Source of the DNA: Iris pallida
Lineage: Eukaryota > Streptophyta > Magnoliopsida > Asparagales > Iridaceae
Length of the DNA stretch: 64,000 nt
Direction: 5' to 3'
Assembly: GCA_029216955.1 (NCBI GenBank)
Contig: JANAVB010003999.1
Coordinates: 5,148,197-5,212,196 of the forward strand
The translations under genes and the position numbers were made by a program. Shown here one piece after another: positions 48,150 through 61,771 of this stretch. The stretch's first letter is position 1, and each line of letters starts with the position of its first letter. The notes beneath the pieces were generated by a model that saw only the letters and a list, made by a program, of their open reading frames with translations, was not told where the DNA came from and searched no databases.

Positions 48150-49689
48150 GGTAATAACCACATGCATATATATATAGAATGAGCCAAGGGAAACCATGTA
48201 TAATGTATGTGTGAGGGTGAATGTGTAACAGTAAAGGGAAAAAAAATCAGTGATGTGGATACATGGGTTATCTCAGGAAAACAGGGTGTTCTCAGGTATT
48301 GTTCCCTGTGCGTGTGTTAGCATGAGTACATGTGTGTGTGTGTGTTAATGAGGAACATGTGTATGTGGCGAAATACTAACATGTGTGTACATGGTATAGG
48401 CTAGGGTGTGTGTGAGTGTGTATTTGAATATATGAATCAAGGTGGAAAGACACACCATTCTCAGATTTCTTTTTTTGGCAGTTCAAGCAATTATCTAACA
48501 GTGCAAGATTAGGAGATATGTGTGTGGTGAATGGGTTAATAGGAACAGTCTCAGGTTCCAGTACACATGGGTTTCAAGTATTTAGAAAGGGGGTGCATTA
48601 GACAATCATCACCATCATCATTAATATACAACACACCAAGCCTAACTCAGTTTTAACATAGGAAGTGTCAAACTTGGTTTTCAGTTTACAATCAAACTCA
48701 ATTTCACTTGAAACATATGTAAATCATCCATCACTTATAAAAACCAAATTCGAAGACCCATTTCCAGTTTTCATATCTCAGTTGTGTGTGTGTGCTCAGG
48801 GTGTCAATAGAGAATAGGAATGCAACTCAGTTAATGAGGAAGGAAGGAAAATCAGTCTATGGTGTGTGAATAAGTGGCCTGTGTGTGTATGTGACACAAG
48901 TGGCAATTCAGTTCTTTTTAGGAGCAGTAGGGTGTCAAAACAGTAAGGATAAACCTGTGTGTGTATCAGGGAATCAGTTAACAGGGTAGCCAAAACCTGT
49001 ATACAGGAAATGTAGAGCCAGAAAATCAATGTGCATACTTAGGAATTCCCAGATTTCAGGTTTTTGTTCTCAGGTTCAGTAAGCTGAATGCTCTAAGTTA
49101 GGATGGCAAATATGTGGCTGCATATGATATGAATTAAATAGTAGGGGCTGCACACATTAGAATGGATAGAACAATATCCTCAGACTGAACACAAGGATGG
49201 ACTGCACTCTAATGCATATCAGAACAATTGGTGAGTGAGGCCATTGGTGTTCCTGGCTGATCAAGACACAAATGGTTGCAACTACACACATATATACAGG
49301 GATTTAAATCATGGAATGAACATCAATATCAACTAAAACTGGAAAGGAAAAACTGATTCAGTCTTAACATCTCTAACTAATCACAAAACTGAAATTAAAA
49401 ATGAAAGGAAAGAACAGTGGGCTGATACCACAACATTCCCAGTCGAATAGAACCCAAAACCTTGTCCAAGCTCGATCAAAGCCTCTCCCACATCAACACA
49501 AATATATAAAAGATTTAAAAAAAACACAATGTAGGCATGAACACTACAGTTAACATGAAAAATCACTAACTTATTCGAAAACTGAGAAAAAAAACTTCTC
49601 AAATAACTGATACAACATTTCATTCAGCCCAACCCCAAAATGAAACCATAAACCAACTCGAAAACTCCTAGGTAAACCAAACTATTGGT

Positions 49690-50540
49690 TGGTAAACAAT
49701 GCTCAGTGTGTGCTCGTGTCCCTGGATGATAATCGTGTCCAAAAATTGGACACAGCAGTGTCCAAAAACCCAAGGAATTCAATGTATCAAAAATTTAGGG
49801 AAATTTCCCAATTCGAAAACCAATACCCAAAGAATTTGAATTATCAGGCATATAGGAATGTTCCCCATGTGTATTCGTGTCTAGGGGGTCCATTCGTGTC
49901 CAAGAAACTGGACACGAAGTGTCCCAAATTGAAATGGTATAGTTACTTGAAACTGGCAGTGGGGACTGCCTCGTGCAGCCATGTCGAGTCCAATAGGACT
50001 CGACACACAATACGAGGAGGGTCGTGTCCGTGTCTAGTGACAGAGTGGGTCTAGTGATAGGGAATTGTCACCCTGAATCGAGTCAAATCTGTGTCGCGTC
50101 CGGTATAAAGGTGCGTATCAGACGCGATTTTCCGCGCGTGTGCAGCAGTGCGCGATCCGTGCACGTGTGATTTCTCCTCGTGTAGTGAACCATATGCTCC
50201 CAAATTTTGGGAGCATAGTGTCAGTGTTTGCCCCATCATCCCCATAAAATTTTGTGTCCCGACGTGTCCTATACAGTGAGATATAGGGCCCAAGATGCAG
50301 GACACTGCACGCTGTCCAGAACAGCAAGTTCGTGTCCCCGTGTGGACACGACACATCACGAAAATCATAGATCAATGACACAAAATCAAATACTACACCT
50401 AGCGCTACAAATTCATTCAAACATATTTCAAAAATATCAAGTTTAAACCCTTTGTGGCAAATCAACAAACACTTAACAAACAAGCTGATACGTGTCCGAT
50501 ACGGACAAGAAATTGACACGACTAGACACCACACCTATGC
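49690..50540. repeat. GTGTCC/GGACAC hairpin array in LTR A
   Basis: Dense GTGTC and GACAC motifs, several facing each other, for example CGTGTCCA/TGGACACG at 49895-49916. It starts about 330 bp after the TATA box on the minus strand. Confidence 0.75.
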
Positions 50541-50866
50541 TAGCAGCTAGGGGACTCCTAGGGCTTCCTATCCATGTAAAGAAAATGAAATTTGGTGGAG
50601 GGAATAGGGATTTACTTATATGTTGAAATTTCAATGAAAACCTCCAAAGGGGGGTTTCTCCTTGTTAGTCAAAACTCATCAAATTTGTCCAAACCTGATA
50701 TTTCTCTCCATGAACCGTAAGGAACCTCAAATTAGAACACCATAGAAGAAGTTAGGATGAAAAAGGATTAATATTGAATAAATTATGAAGAAGTTTCAAT
50801 GGAGGCTAACCTTGTTCTTAGGAAAATGATAGAATAATGGAAGGGGGCACAAATTTCTAAAAGGAT

Positions 50867-50874
50867 ATTATATA
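50867..50874 (-). promoter_or_regulatory. Candidate TATA box of LTR A
   Basis: TATATAAT on the minus strand, about 580 bp from the LTR 5' end (51452). Confidence 0.5.
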
Positions 50875-51452
50875 GGCAAGGGGGGGTCTTGGCTGGCCAC
50901 TTTAGCTAGAGTTAGAGTTTTTAGAATGCATCTAAGGGCTAGCAATGAATCATGACTATTGAGTGGCCTAGAATCTAGGGCCCTTTCCTAGTTAAGTCGC
51001 AACCCACTCACTAAGCTAAACATGACTCGAACCATTTAACCAATACTAACAAATTCTCAAAGTGGTTAACTAGGCTAGCTATGGTTAATCTAGGTTAGGT
51101 CCAATCTAGGTTAGGCTAACCAAAACCACATGGAAATTTATTAACTAGTATTAAATCACACAATTCAATAAATCATTTAAATTCCAAATAATATATATTA
51201 ATTCAAATAATTTAAAAATGACAAAATACCCTCAAACTAAAAATGATAAATAAAATACCCTAATCACATGGCTAGGCTCTAGGGCAAACACTATGGTTTC
51301 ACTAGCTGCACACCAAATCACAAGTCATGATTTAAATAGTTTTAAAATGATTAAAAATCAATAAAATTTATATAAAATTTTAAATACCATAATTAAATAA
51401 ATTAATATACAAAATTTCAAAATTATCCTTATTTTAGAAACTGGGTGTTACA

Positions 51453-52018
51453 AGTCTACCCACCTTAGAAAAATTTTGTCCTCGAAATTTAAGATGGTAG
51501 TAGTCCTTCTAGGTCAAACATTCCACAATCAAAGTCTCAAACATACCGTCAAATAATCATATGCGTCTGTCCAAAATCATGATACTCAGAATCTTCGTCG
51601 TGCTAGTGAGCAAGGCTACGATAATCACAGAGTCCTCGACTAAGGCACATACCTCTAGAATCATGGTATTTAAAATTTTTGCATTGTCGCATGCTTGGCA
51701 GCGAAAACCTTAAATTCTCACACCCGAGAAATACGTCCTAAATCTGACTATATATCCTCACTATGCCAGCTAAACACGACCATCGAAGATTCTAGATTCT
51801 ATAACCAAGGTGACCTAGCCCATATGATTCATCTCAAAAGAATTCAAACATAACACGAGAACAACATGACAGAATTGATAAATCAACAAGGAACATAAGG
51901 AATCGAATTTTCAAGGCAGTTATAAGAGGCAATATCAGAAATGAAATCAAAAAACGGAACCTGCAACTAGATCTCCAACGGCCTGAGCATCCTTGACTAT
52001 CCTGGCGAAAGCTCGCTC
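51453..52018 (-). other. Short region between gag and 3' LTR of element A, no pol
   Basis: 566 bp with the polypurine tract next to the LTR and no reverse transcriptase, RNase H or integrase. Intact relatives have some 3-4 kb of pol here. Confidence 0.75.
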
Positions 52019-52777
52019 CTACTGGCCTCCCCTGGCCTGCTGCTGATGCTGCATGTACCTCTGCTGCTGAGTCGGTAAGGATAGTTTCTTCTGCTGGCCC
52101 ACCGGAGCCCTCGCTCCTGCTCTCTGAGCTGTCTGTCCTGACGACTCGGGACACTCTCTCAGCCGATGATCGGATCCTCCACAAAGTAAACATCTGCCCA
52201 GCCTCTTCCGACATTCGCCCCAATCGTGCCCTGGTCTCTTGCAAAAAGGGCAAATAATAACAAGCTGCTGTCCCGGGGCCTGCTGCTGCCTCTGTGGCTG
52301 CTGTGCCTGCTGAAAGGGTACACGGTCCAGAAACTGCCGCTGCTGAAAGTAGACCCTCGGTTGCTGATACTGCTGCTGAAACTGTAGAGGTAGCATCTGC
52401 TGCAGATACTGTGGCTGAATCTGCAAGCGGGGCATCTGCTGCGGGTACTGCGGCTGAATCTGCAGGTGAGGCCTCTTGGCCGGGCCCGCACTGCCACTAG
52501 CTCCCTGAGTATCTCGCATCCTCTTCTCCTTCAGTCCAAGATCGTCCTCCGCTGTCATGGCTCCTACCAGAATCTGCTCGAAAGTGGCATCGCGGTCGCT
52601 CTTGGTATATGACTTGATCTCTCTGATCAAACCCCTGCGGAACCTCCTCGCCTTCCCGGCCTCAGTAAGATCTTCAACGAATCGGCTCAAACGGCTGAAC
52701 TCTCCAGCGTACTCCTCAACGATCTGGTTCCCCTGAACCAAACTCTCGAACTGCGCCTCCAAAGCATGGAGTGCTGT
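52019..52777 (-). CDS. gag polyprotein of element A, C-terminal part
   Basis: About 250 aa: a capsid remnant (VQGNQIVEEYAGEFSRLSRF), a Gln-rich middle and two zinc knuckles (CPFCKRPGHDWGEC and CLLCGGSDHRLREC). The N-terminal part is cut at 52778 by element B. The frame ends with TAG at 52019, where pol would normally follow. Only a short protease-like start (FARIVKDAQAVGDLVAG) with stops remains before the LTR at 51452. Gag packages RNA in virus-like particles; without pol this element would depend on a related partner. Confidence 0.8.
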   Translation of the reverse strand, partial: TALHALEAQFESLVQGNQIVEEYAGEFSRLSRFVEDLTEAGKARRFRRGLIREIKSYTKSDRDATFEQILVGAMTAEDDLGLKEKRMRDTQGASGSAGPAKRPHLQIQPQYPQQMPRLQIQPQYLQQMLPLQFQQQYQQPRVYFQQRQFLDRVPFQQAQQPQRQQQAPGQQLVIICPFCKRPGHDWGECRKRLGRCLLCGGSDHRLRECPESSGQTAQRAGARAPVGQQKKLSLPTQQQRYMQHQQQARGGQ

Positions 52778-55654
52778 TGTCACGCCCCAGAACCAGAATA
52801 CTGGAGAGCGGAGGAATGACTCAGCCAGCTACGTATTACGGGTAGATGAATACCGTATAATACGATCAATGCTGTCTAATAAGACGAGGGGTGCATACTA
52901 CATAAAAGTCTCACTATGGTCACTTCACATCTATTGTCTCAATCATTCAAATAAGAAACAGAAATAGAGAACATGTAAGATAAAGCAGTAAGGCGTCCCA
53001 AACGCTCAATCAAAATATTCTTGATATCTGGCTTTACAAAACATAGCCAGATGATGTAGCAAGGTGTACACAATTGTTACCAGCTGCAGTCTGACTTAAT
53101 TACAATTATGTAAAAGTAAGTACAAGACAATCCGACTAACATGTCGGTGCCAAACGGCAAAGTATAAAGTATTTAACAAAACGAGCGGGGAAGTAAGGAA
53201 ACCCACTCGAGTCCTCCTGCGATCATCCCTCTAGTGTTGACCATCTCGGAGGTAGAAGTAAGCTGGATCCTCGGGGACCGGCTCTAAATCTGGCCATACA
53301 AAACCAGAGAGATTAGACCTCTAATAGCAAGTACCACAAGGAAGCACGACATGAGAACTAAAACCCAGTAATAAGAGTTAAGAATAATTAGATCTCTGCT
53401 TGCTACTAGGATTCACATAACATCACGACACTTCGAGCCAACCTCCCAACCAAATAAGGACAGAAGTTGACCCGTCATGCCCTGACATTCTGATCATCTC
53501 AGTTAGTTAACAGAGTAGGTACAGTATACAAACAAATCAATTTAAACGGCCATGCAACTGCTACGGCTTGCTACTGTGAGTCCCAAGTTACCTTGGTTTT
53601 ATGCAATAAAGATTTCCTCAGTTCTTACTATGTGCAAGCAAGGCTAGTTTACACAGTCAATCAATTGCGCCAATCATGAATTAGACGAGTCCCAGCGGGA
53701 CGCCCGTCATCAATATACAATATACAATAAGTAGTATAACCAGATACCGCTTCCTGCCCGTGTGGCAGATTTGCAGTATCTGTGGGGACCAACCGGCCTG
53801 TCAGGCACTACTAGTCCCAAGAGGACTGCCATATAAGAACTCGGGAATCCATTTTTTCCATGCAATCATTATTTTATTTAACTTAATAGTCTCTACGTTG
53901 AGTGAAATCCCATACCGTGGATCATGGTCATTCAAATGAGTACTGGTGTACGGGATACGATATGCACAACTCTACAACGATACCAGTGCGGTTAGGTTGC
54001 AGGTCTTACATAGCGTAATACAATAATCAAAACTAACCACGGAGTAATCATGCCTTGACCACAAAGTACACATGCTATTTTTGTAAGATAAATAGATAAA
54101 TAAATAAATAATTAATTTGAAGCCCGCATGTGCCTGTATGCCAATATTCGGGATCGGCCAGTCGATCACAATAGTTCATAGTTCATATGAACGTGTCTCA
54201 TTTATTCAATTCAATAAGATGACTAGCAAGTCTCTTAGTTCCAACTAGGAACGCATGATCAATTATTAGTCAAAGTCACAATCATTATTAATGGTGACAA
54301 GGCATGAAAGTCAACAAGTATTCAGTGGGGTCGAGTCTATAACTCTCAGGTTTTAATTCTAGTCATACTCGGTATCCATAAACCAATCAAGACACAGGAC
54401 ACGTTCTACACAACCATATGTATTAAAAATATTAATATGCCAAGATTATCGAGTTCATACAAAAAAGGCGTAAGGATATAATAGGAGAATTATCATGCCA
54501 ACATAAAGCGAATAAATTATAGAGCAATAGGAACACCAAGGTTAGATTACGCCAAGGCTGATCTATGCCATGACTAGTCTACGCCCAAGCTTTACGCTCA
54601 GGCAACAATACGTGCGTAAAAAGCCTGCCTACGTAAAAGCCTGCCTGCGTAAAATAGAGTCGGGCGTAAAACTTGTCTTACGCCAAACTCTAGAAGGGTA
54701 CGCGTAAACATAAAGTTACGCGTAAAGGAAGTACACTCAAATAAAGGGACAAGATTGAGCGTAAAAGTGTTATGCGTAAAAAGTTACATGCGTAAAAGAT
54801 CACATGCGTAAAAAGTCAAGTTTTACGTATGCATGAGTGAGCGTAAAAAGTGATTCACGCTGGCACGAGTGATCGTGGGCATAAAACTTAATATTACGCT
54901 AATACGTAACAACGTGGGCGTAAACTCAATATTACGCTTGCACGCATAACGTGAGCGTAAAAGCTAACACTACGCTGGCACGCACAGCGTGAGCGTAAAA
55001 CTCCTCCCGAACTCTAATTTCCATGGGACCTTCGTCCAAGCCAAAACTGTGACTTCCATAGGTCAAAATGGGGTAGAATGAGAAGCTCTGCTACACGAAA
55101 CTATCTATTTTCGAAAATATGCAAGTTTGGTAGATCAAAACCCATGGACAACCGAAAATACAACACTTAGATCTATAAGAAATGAGCCAAGGAAATCAAA
55201 AATGCTAAGTACTAAACTCTCTTAGAATCATGAGAGGAAGAATAATGAACCATAAAATATGGGTTCTCATGTGGAGCAAGATGTACTTGCCTACGGTTGG
55301 TAGGTGGAGGAAGTAAATGAGGAATAAGAAGAAGAGTAATGGTGAAGGAAAGTAATGAAGAGAGAGAGAGAGAGGGGTTGGGGGCTTTAAATGAAAAGGG
55401 GGTTGGGTGGAGTTGGTCGGGTTCATGATGAACCAACACAAATCCGAAAATAGACCAACCTAGGCCGGACCTAAAGCAAGGCTAAAGCAGAGAATAAAAG
55501 CAGAAAGTAAAATACAGAAAATAAAATTACAGGAAATTAATTAATCATAAAATTAAAGGAATTTAAATAAAGAACAATACACGATAAATATTAAATAAAT
55601 ACATTCGAGCAGTACATGCATTTAAAATACGTATTCTGGGAACGGAAAGTGACA
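52778..55654 (-). mobile_element. LTR B: 3' LTR of gypsy element B
   Basis: 2877 bp, TGTCACGCCCCAGAACCAG ... CGGAAAGTGACA, next to the polypurine tract of element B. Inserted in the gag of element A. A TATA candidate lies at 55386-55392 (minus strand TTTAAAG) and a GCGTAAA array at 54590-54995. Confidence 0.88.
54590..54995. repeat. GCGTAAA hairpin array in LTR B
   Basis: About a dozen GCGTAAA motifs plus their complement TTACGC, with facing pairs such as GGCGTAA/TTACGCC (54663-54684). Placed about 390 bp after the TATA candidate. Confidence 0.75.
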
Positions 55655-55824
55655 TCTCTACCCTCCTTAGAAAAATTCCGTCCTCGGAATTTCAAATCCA
55701 AGCAGGATAGAAACGTCGGAGCTAAACTAATCCAAGTACAAGCAATTTAAGCAAGCAATCATTTTATAATATCAATTAGCAAGTAATACATCTATGTTTA
55801 ACAATCTACGATATCAAGTAATTT

Positions 55825-58800
55825 CTACTCATGGGGTGACAAGCATGAGGGATTAAGGCAATCAAGGTACACGGGAAGAAATATACCTTGTGAGTCAAAC
55901 AGGTGTGGATACCGTGATCGGATATCATCCTCATGTTCCCACGTTGACTCCCCTAAAGAGTGATGACCCCAAGCAACCCGGACAAGGCTAATTGTTCGGT
56001 TCTTGAGTATCTTCTCTCTTCGGTCCAAAATGGACACAGGCTGTTCCTCGTAGGACAGGTTGGTACCAACAACCAGTTCAGAATGGTCGAGGATATGGCT
56101 TGGATCCGATACATACCTACGCAACTGAGATACATGAAACACGTCGTGCACCTCTCGTAACGAAGGTGGAAGAGATAAACGATAAGCAACATCGCCTATC
56201 CTATCAAGGATAGCAAATGGGCTTACGTATCGCGGACTCAATTTCCCGCGAATGCTAAATCTAATGCCCCCACGGGTAGGTGAGATCCGCAAGAACACGT
56301 GGTCCCCAACAGAAAACTCTAACGGCCTACGATGCTGGTCCGACCAATGACGATGTCGATCTTGCGTAACTCGGAGTCGCTCTCTAATTCCCTTAACCAC
56401 TTCAACTGAATGAACAATCATTTCCGGGCCTAGCATCTTCCTCTCCCCAATATCATCCCATGCTAGTGGCGATCTACACTTCTTACCATATAGTGTCTCA
56501 AATGGCGCCATCTGGATACTGGCTTGATAACTGTTGTTGTATGAGAATTTGACTAAGTGCAGGTGGATCTCCCAAGATCCTCCAAAATCTAGGGTACAAG
56601 CTCGCAACATATCTTCCAAAGTCTTGATTGTTCTTTCTGATTGCCCGTCCGTCTGTGGATGGTAAGCCGTGCTAAATTTTAACTTGGTGCCCAGACTATG
56701 ATGCAAGCTTTTCCAGAAATATGATGTGAAACGGGTATCTCTGTCTGACACAACACTGACAGGGACTCCATGCTGCCTGACTATCTGTTGCATATATAAC
56801 TCGGCCAACTTTTTTGTAGATTGCCCTACTCTGAAGGGAAGAAAGTGTGCCACCTTTGTAAGCCGATCTACTATCACCCAAATAGCATCTTTACCACTTG
56901 GTGATCTCGGTAAACCGGTCACAAAGTCCATTGTGATGCGTTCCCACTTCCATTTCGGGATAGGAAGTGGTTACAATAACCCAGCTGGCCTCTGCTGTTC
57001 TGCCTTCACTTGCTGACATACCAAGCAACGGAAAACAAATCTAGCTGTCTCCCTCTTCATCCCGTTCCACCAGAAGTGTTGCTTGATATCTTGGTACATC
57101 TTGGTCCCTCCAGGGTGTATAGAATATTGAGAACTGTGAGCTTCTATCATAACCTCCTGTCTGATATCTCCACTAGGCACACATAGGCGTGATCCAAACC
57201 TAAGCGTACCATCTTCATGAACTTGCATCTCCTTCCTGAGTCCTGACTCATATTCTGCTCTAAGCTACTGAATCCTTGGGTCCCGTGCCTGAGCTTCTTT
57301 GATCCTGTCTACCAAGTCGGATTGAACTTGTAAACTTGTTAGAACTCCTACATCACTAGGAAGTATAACTTCTATACCCATCTCCTGAAGGTCTTCTAAG
57401 ATGTGCTTCTGGGTTGTCAACATAAATGCGCCGTCTCGTCTGCTGAGAGCGTCTGCTACCACATTAGCCTTGCCTGGATGATACTGAAGCTCCACGTCAT
57501 AATCCTTGATCAACTCTAACCATCTTCTCTGCCTCATGTTCAGCTCCTTCTGAGTAAAGATGTACTTTAGACTTTTATGGTCTGTGTACATATCCACTCG
57601 ATCACCATATAAGTAATGCCTCCATAGCTTCAAAGCAAATACTACTGCCGCCAACTCCAAGTCATGAGTTGGGTAATTCTTTTCGTAGTCCCGAAGCTGC
57701 CTAGATGCATACGCTATCACCTTCCCATGTTGCATGAGGACACATCCAAGTCCCTTACCTGACGCATCGCAATACACTGTAAAACCTCCGGGTCCAACTG
57801 GCAATGTAAGAATAGGCGCTGATATCAACTTCTGCTTCAGATTCTCAAATAATGCATGGCATTCTGTCGACCAGACGAATGGTACATCCTTCCGTGTCAA
57901 GCGGGTCATAGGTGCTGAAAGCCTTGCAAAGTCTGATACAAACCTTCTGTAAAATCCTGCCAATCCCAAAAAACTCCGCACATCAGCTACGGTCTTGGGT
58001 ACTGGCCAACTCTCTACTGCTTCTACCTTCTTGGGATCCACTGCTACTCCAGCTCCTGATATGATATGACCCAAAAATGAAATGTGATCCGACCAAAACT
58101 CACACTTGCTGAGCTTGGCATACAACTGGTTCTCTCTCAGAACCTGTAACACTTTCCTGAGGTGGTCTTCATGCTCCTCTTCACTGGCAGAATATACGAG
58201 AATGTCGTCAAGAAATACAACGACAAACTGATCTAAGTATGGCATAAAGATGCGGTTCATCAAATCCATAAATATTGTTGGAGCATTGGTCAAACCAAAC
58301 GGCATTACCAAGAATTCATAATGCCCATACTTCGACCTGAATGCTGTCTTGGGAACATCCTCCTTCCGAACCCTTACCTGATGGTACCCTGAACGAAGAT
58401 CTATCTTGGAGAAAACTCTAGCCCTGCTCAACTGATCAAATAAGTCGTCGATCCTTGGTAGTGGATACTTGTTCTTTACTGTTGCCGCGTTAAGCTTCCT
58501 GTAATCAATGCACAATTTGGATGATCCATCCTTCTTTCCTACAAGTACCACTGGTGCTGCCCATGGCGATATGCTAGCTTGGATGAACTTCTTCTCCTTC
58601 AGTTCCTCTATATGCTGACATACCTTGACCTGCTCCGAATCCGCCATTCTGTAAACCCGATCTGATATCGGTTTAGTTCCAGGTGCCAATTCTATACTGA
58701 ACTCAATATCTCTAACCGGTGGTAGACCGGGAAGTTCTTCGAGAAATACGTCCAGAAACTCTTCAACTACCTTCGGAACCTGGACTTCCTCCATTGCCGT

Positions 58801-58940
58801 TATTGTTCCCTGTTCTTGCTGAGTTGCCTCTGATCTGACTAAGGTGAATCTCTTCATGCCTGGAATATCAAAAGATAACTCCCACTACGACAATCTATTG
58901 TCGCATGACTGTCTTTCAGCCAGTCCATGCCTAAGATAAC
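55825..58940 (-). pseudogene. Pol of gypsy element B (chromovirus) with two stops and a frameshift
   Basis: On the minus strand: protease tail (VILGMDWLKDSHATIDC, cut by element C at 58941); reverse transcriptase ([21 protein letters not shown]; catalytic FLDDILVYS); RNase H ([16 protein letters not shown]); integrase HHCC finger ([11 protein letters not shown]) and D,D-35-E core ([26 protein letters not shown]); C-terminal chromodomain ([20 protein letters not shown] ... [13 protein letters not shown]), which places it in the Tekay/Del chromovirus lineage. Lesions: TAG at 57265-57267 and TAA at 56971-56973, each where the related element C has Gln, and a frameshift near 58885 between protease and reverse transcriptase. 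No functional Pol is expected. Confidence 0.9.
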
Positions 58941-60599
58941 TGTCACGCCCCAGAACCAGAATACTGGAGAGCGGGGGCAGACACAGCCAGCTACGTATAT
59001 TGAAATAGAATACATCTCAACTATACGGTCACGGCTGTCTAGATATGAGGGTTTACTACAAGCCAGCAGTCTCTTAAGGTCAAGCCTATTGTCTCAATCT
59101 CAAGCAATTAACAGAGTTACAAGATGTTAGAGCATCAAATATATATATATAAGGCGTCCCAAATATTACATATTGGATGATCATGAAGCTAGTCGTACAA
59201 AATGATAGGACTAGCAAGAGTTCAGTCATACATGATCAACCCTAGGATTTGTTAATCATGTTTACAGCCCGTAGGCAGACAGTAAGTAAATGTGCATCGA
59301 GCTAACAGGTGCTCGTCGGCTAAACGCCTCAAAAGAATAATTTTACATATAAGTGGGTGAAACAAAAAGGAAAAACCCACTCTTGGCCCGGGTTCCGTCT
59401 AGTTGTCACCATTGGGCTGGAAGCTTGGTAGATCCTCGGGAGCTGCTCCGAAATCTGGCCACACAAAACCAGCTGGGTCAAACCCCAGAAAGAGCAAGTG
59501 CCACAAAGGAGGCCACAAAATAAAAACAAAAGCCAGCATATCAGAACATAAAGAATAAAGGAAAGTACAAGTAATAAAGTACACAGGGCGATAAACGACT
59601 AGGGACGTGGAACCATTCCGGGAGCCAGATTACAATCCTTAAACCAAACAAGGACCGGGATTGTACCCCTTCGCCTGAATAGCTCACTGTCTCTACCCAT
59701 TTATCGTTAAGATAAGTAAAACAAACATGCTCAGGAGATAGCAGGTACTGGAGCTAGACAAGACTTAGACAAGGCTGGACATCATCCATTCACAATTCGG
59801 CCAAGCAAGTACTACGGCTTACCACTTTAACTAACTAGGGTTATCACAAGCCTTAATTACTAACAAGATGCAAGTGAGAATTTCCAGTCCCAAGCCCTGC
59901 AGACTATCTAGTTATCCTTCCGCGGGTTGAGAGTTATAGTTGGGTACATCGCCCGGGAGACAAATGTACCCTTAGGTGACTTAGAGGGTGCAACACATGA
60001 CAGTGTGCTGGAAATGTGCTCTACTCGTCGGCAAGCTACAAGTCCATTAAAGTGCCCAGATAACGAGATTGCCTGTGACTGGGAATTCTCCATGTTCTAG
60101 TTTGATCTAATAATTAGCCTAATCCAATTTAGCGCGAGTCCCTGGCCGTGGTACCCAGGAAGTCACGTCCTAGACATGATGCAAGACAAGACAAGTGGAT
60201 TGTGCAAACAAGCAAGCAGAAACACCCACGGTGTCAAGGCAAGTCAAGTCAAGTTCTCAAGTCAAGTCAAGTCAAGAGTGCGCCGCCACGGGCCACTATC
60301 CAGTTATCAAGGTAAATCATGTCAGGGTACTTGTCAGGGGTGCGCCACGACGGGCCACTATCAAGTCAGGTTGGTCGTGTCAGGAGTGCACCACTATGGG
60401 TCGCTGTCATGTTATACTAGTTCCTTGTCATACCATGCTGTGTACAATAGTTATTCCAAACATATTAAGCAAAATCAAGTTCATGCCAAAAGGCATAAGG
60501 ATATAAAATGGGCGTAAAATACCTAATAAAATACTAATATAAATAGGACTATAGAAGAGCCAAGATAAAAAATAACAAATTCATCATAGACAAGTAGGT

Positions 60600-60968
60600 T
60601 GTGCAAGGGGGTCAGGAGTAGGTCTGCGCAGGGTGTGTACTGCGCGTGGAAGAGCTGCGCAAGAGTTGTCTTGCGCAAGGGTTACCTTGCGCAAGGGTAG
60701 ACTGCGCAGGGGTTATCTTGCGCAAGGGTGGTTTGCGCAAGGGTGGGTTGCGCAGAAGTGAATTACGCAGGAGCGGTTTGCGCAGAAGTGAATTGCGCAG
60801 GGGTTACTTTGTGCATGGCTGGATTGCGCATGGCTAGCTTGCGCCAGCGCAGTCCAGCGCAGCGCAAAGCGCTGGCCAAGTGACTGTGCAAACGGCCATA
60901 CGCTAAAAAGAGCACAGGCCAGGGGTGCGCAATCGGCCATGCGCTAAAAAGCGCAAGGCAGGGGGGGG
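60600..60968. repeat. GCGCAAGG palindrome array in LTR C
   Basis: Repeated TTGCGCAAGGGT and GCGCAG units, many self-complementary (CCTTGCGCAAGG at 60685-60696). Same place as the GCGTAAA array of LTR B, about 420 bp after the TATA box; the flanks align while the array sequence does not. Confidence 0.75.
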
Positions 60969-61384
60969 CTGTTCTTCCTGGCCGAGAGCAAGTCCAAAAA
61001 CACCAAGAACTTCAATTCTTCATATTTTTGTCAAATCAAAACCAAATCTAGATTTTCAAAGTTCTAACTTGAGTAAAATTGAATTCTCTTCCACATGGAA
61101 GCATCAAAACAAGCAAAAATCAAAGTTTAATAGATCAAAACCAAGGATTTCCGAAAATGGTTAAAACCTAGATCTAGAAGAATGAAAGCTCCAAATCACA
61201 AAATTCTAAGTTCTAATGTTGATCTACATATCCTAATCTATCAAATGGACAAATAAAATTGGGTGCTTATTTGTTGGCAAGGTGCACTTGCCTATTGGTT
61301 GGGGAGTTGTGTGGAAGAAGGTAGAAGAAGAAGTTTGTAAGAAATAAATGAGAGAATAAAGAGGAGAGAGAAAAGTAGGTAGTG

Positions 61385-61392
61385 TTATAAAG
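61385..61392 (-). promoter_or_regulatory. Candidate TATA box of LTR C
   Basis: CTTTATAA on the minus strand, 210 bp from the LTR 5' end; aligned with the TTTAAAG of LTR B. Confidence 0.5.
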
Positions 61393-61771
61393 TGGGAGAG
61401 TTGTGTTGAGTTGAGGGAGGAGTGTAGGTTAAGGTGCTCCATTCATGATGAACCAAACTAAACCAACTTTTACAAAATAAAACCAAGCCATGGTCCAAAA
61501 TCCATTTACGAGAAACCAAAATCTGCAAGTCGAGAAAATTAAAATACGTGCCAAAAATCAAATTACGAGTACAAATACGAAATACAGGAGATGGGGGTGA
61601 CAACTCTACCCACCTTCAAAGAATTTCGTCCTCGGAATTTAATCAAGGAGCTAGAGATTGCCACGACAAGCTATACTAAGCACAGACAAGCTACACTAAG
61701 CAGTTCAATCATACAATCATACAATGCAAGCAAGGAAGGGAAAGCGTAAGGCATAAGAAAGACATTATACC

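Larger units (their letters stand above)
58941..61602 (-). mobile_element. LTR C: 3' LTR of gypsy element C
   Basis: 2662 bp, TGTCACGCCCCAGAACCAG ... ATGGGGGTGACA, next to the polypurine tract. Same family as LTR B (identical first 36 bp apart from the base after GAGCGG). Inserted in the protease region of element B. TATA candidate CTTTATAA at 61385-61392 (minus). Confidence 0.88.
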
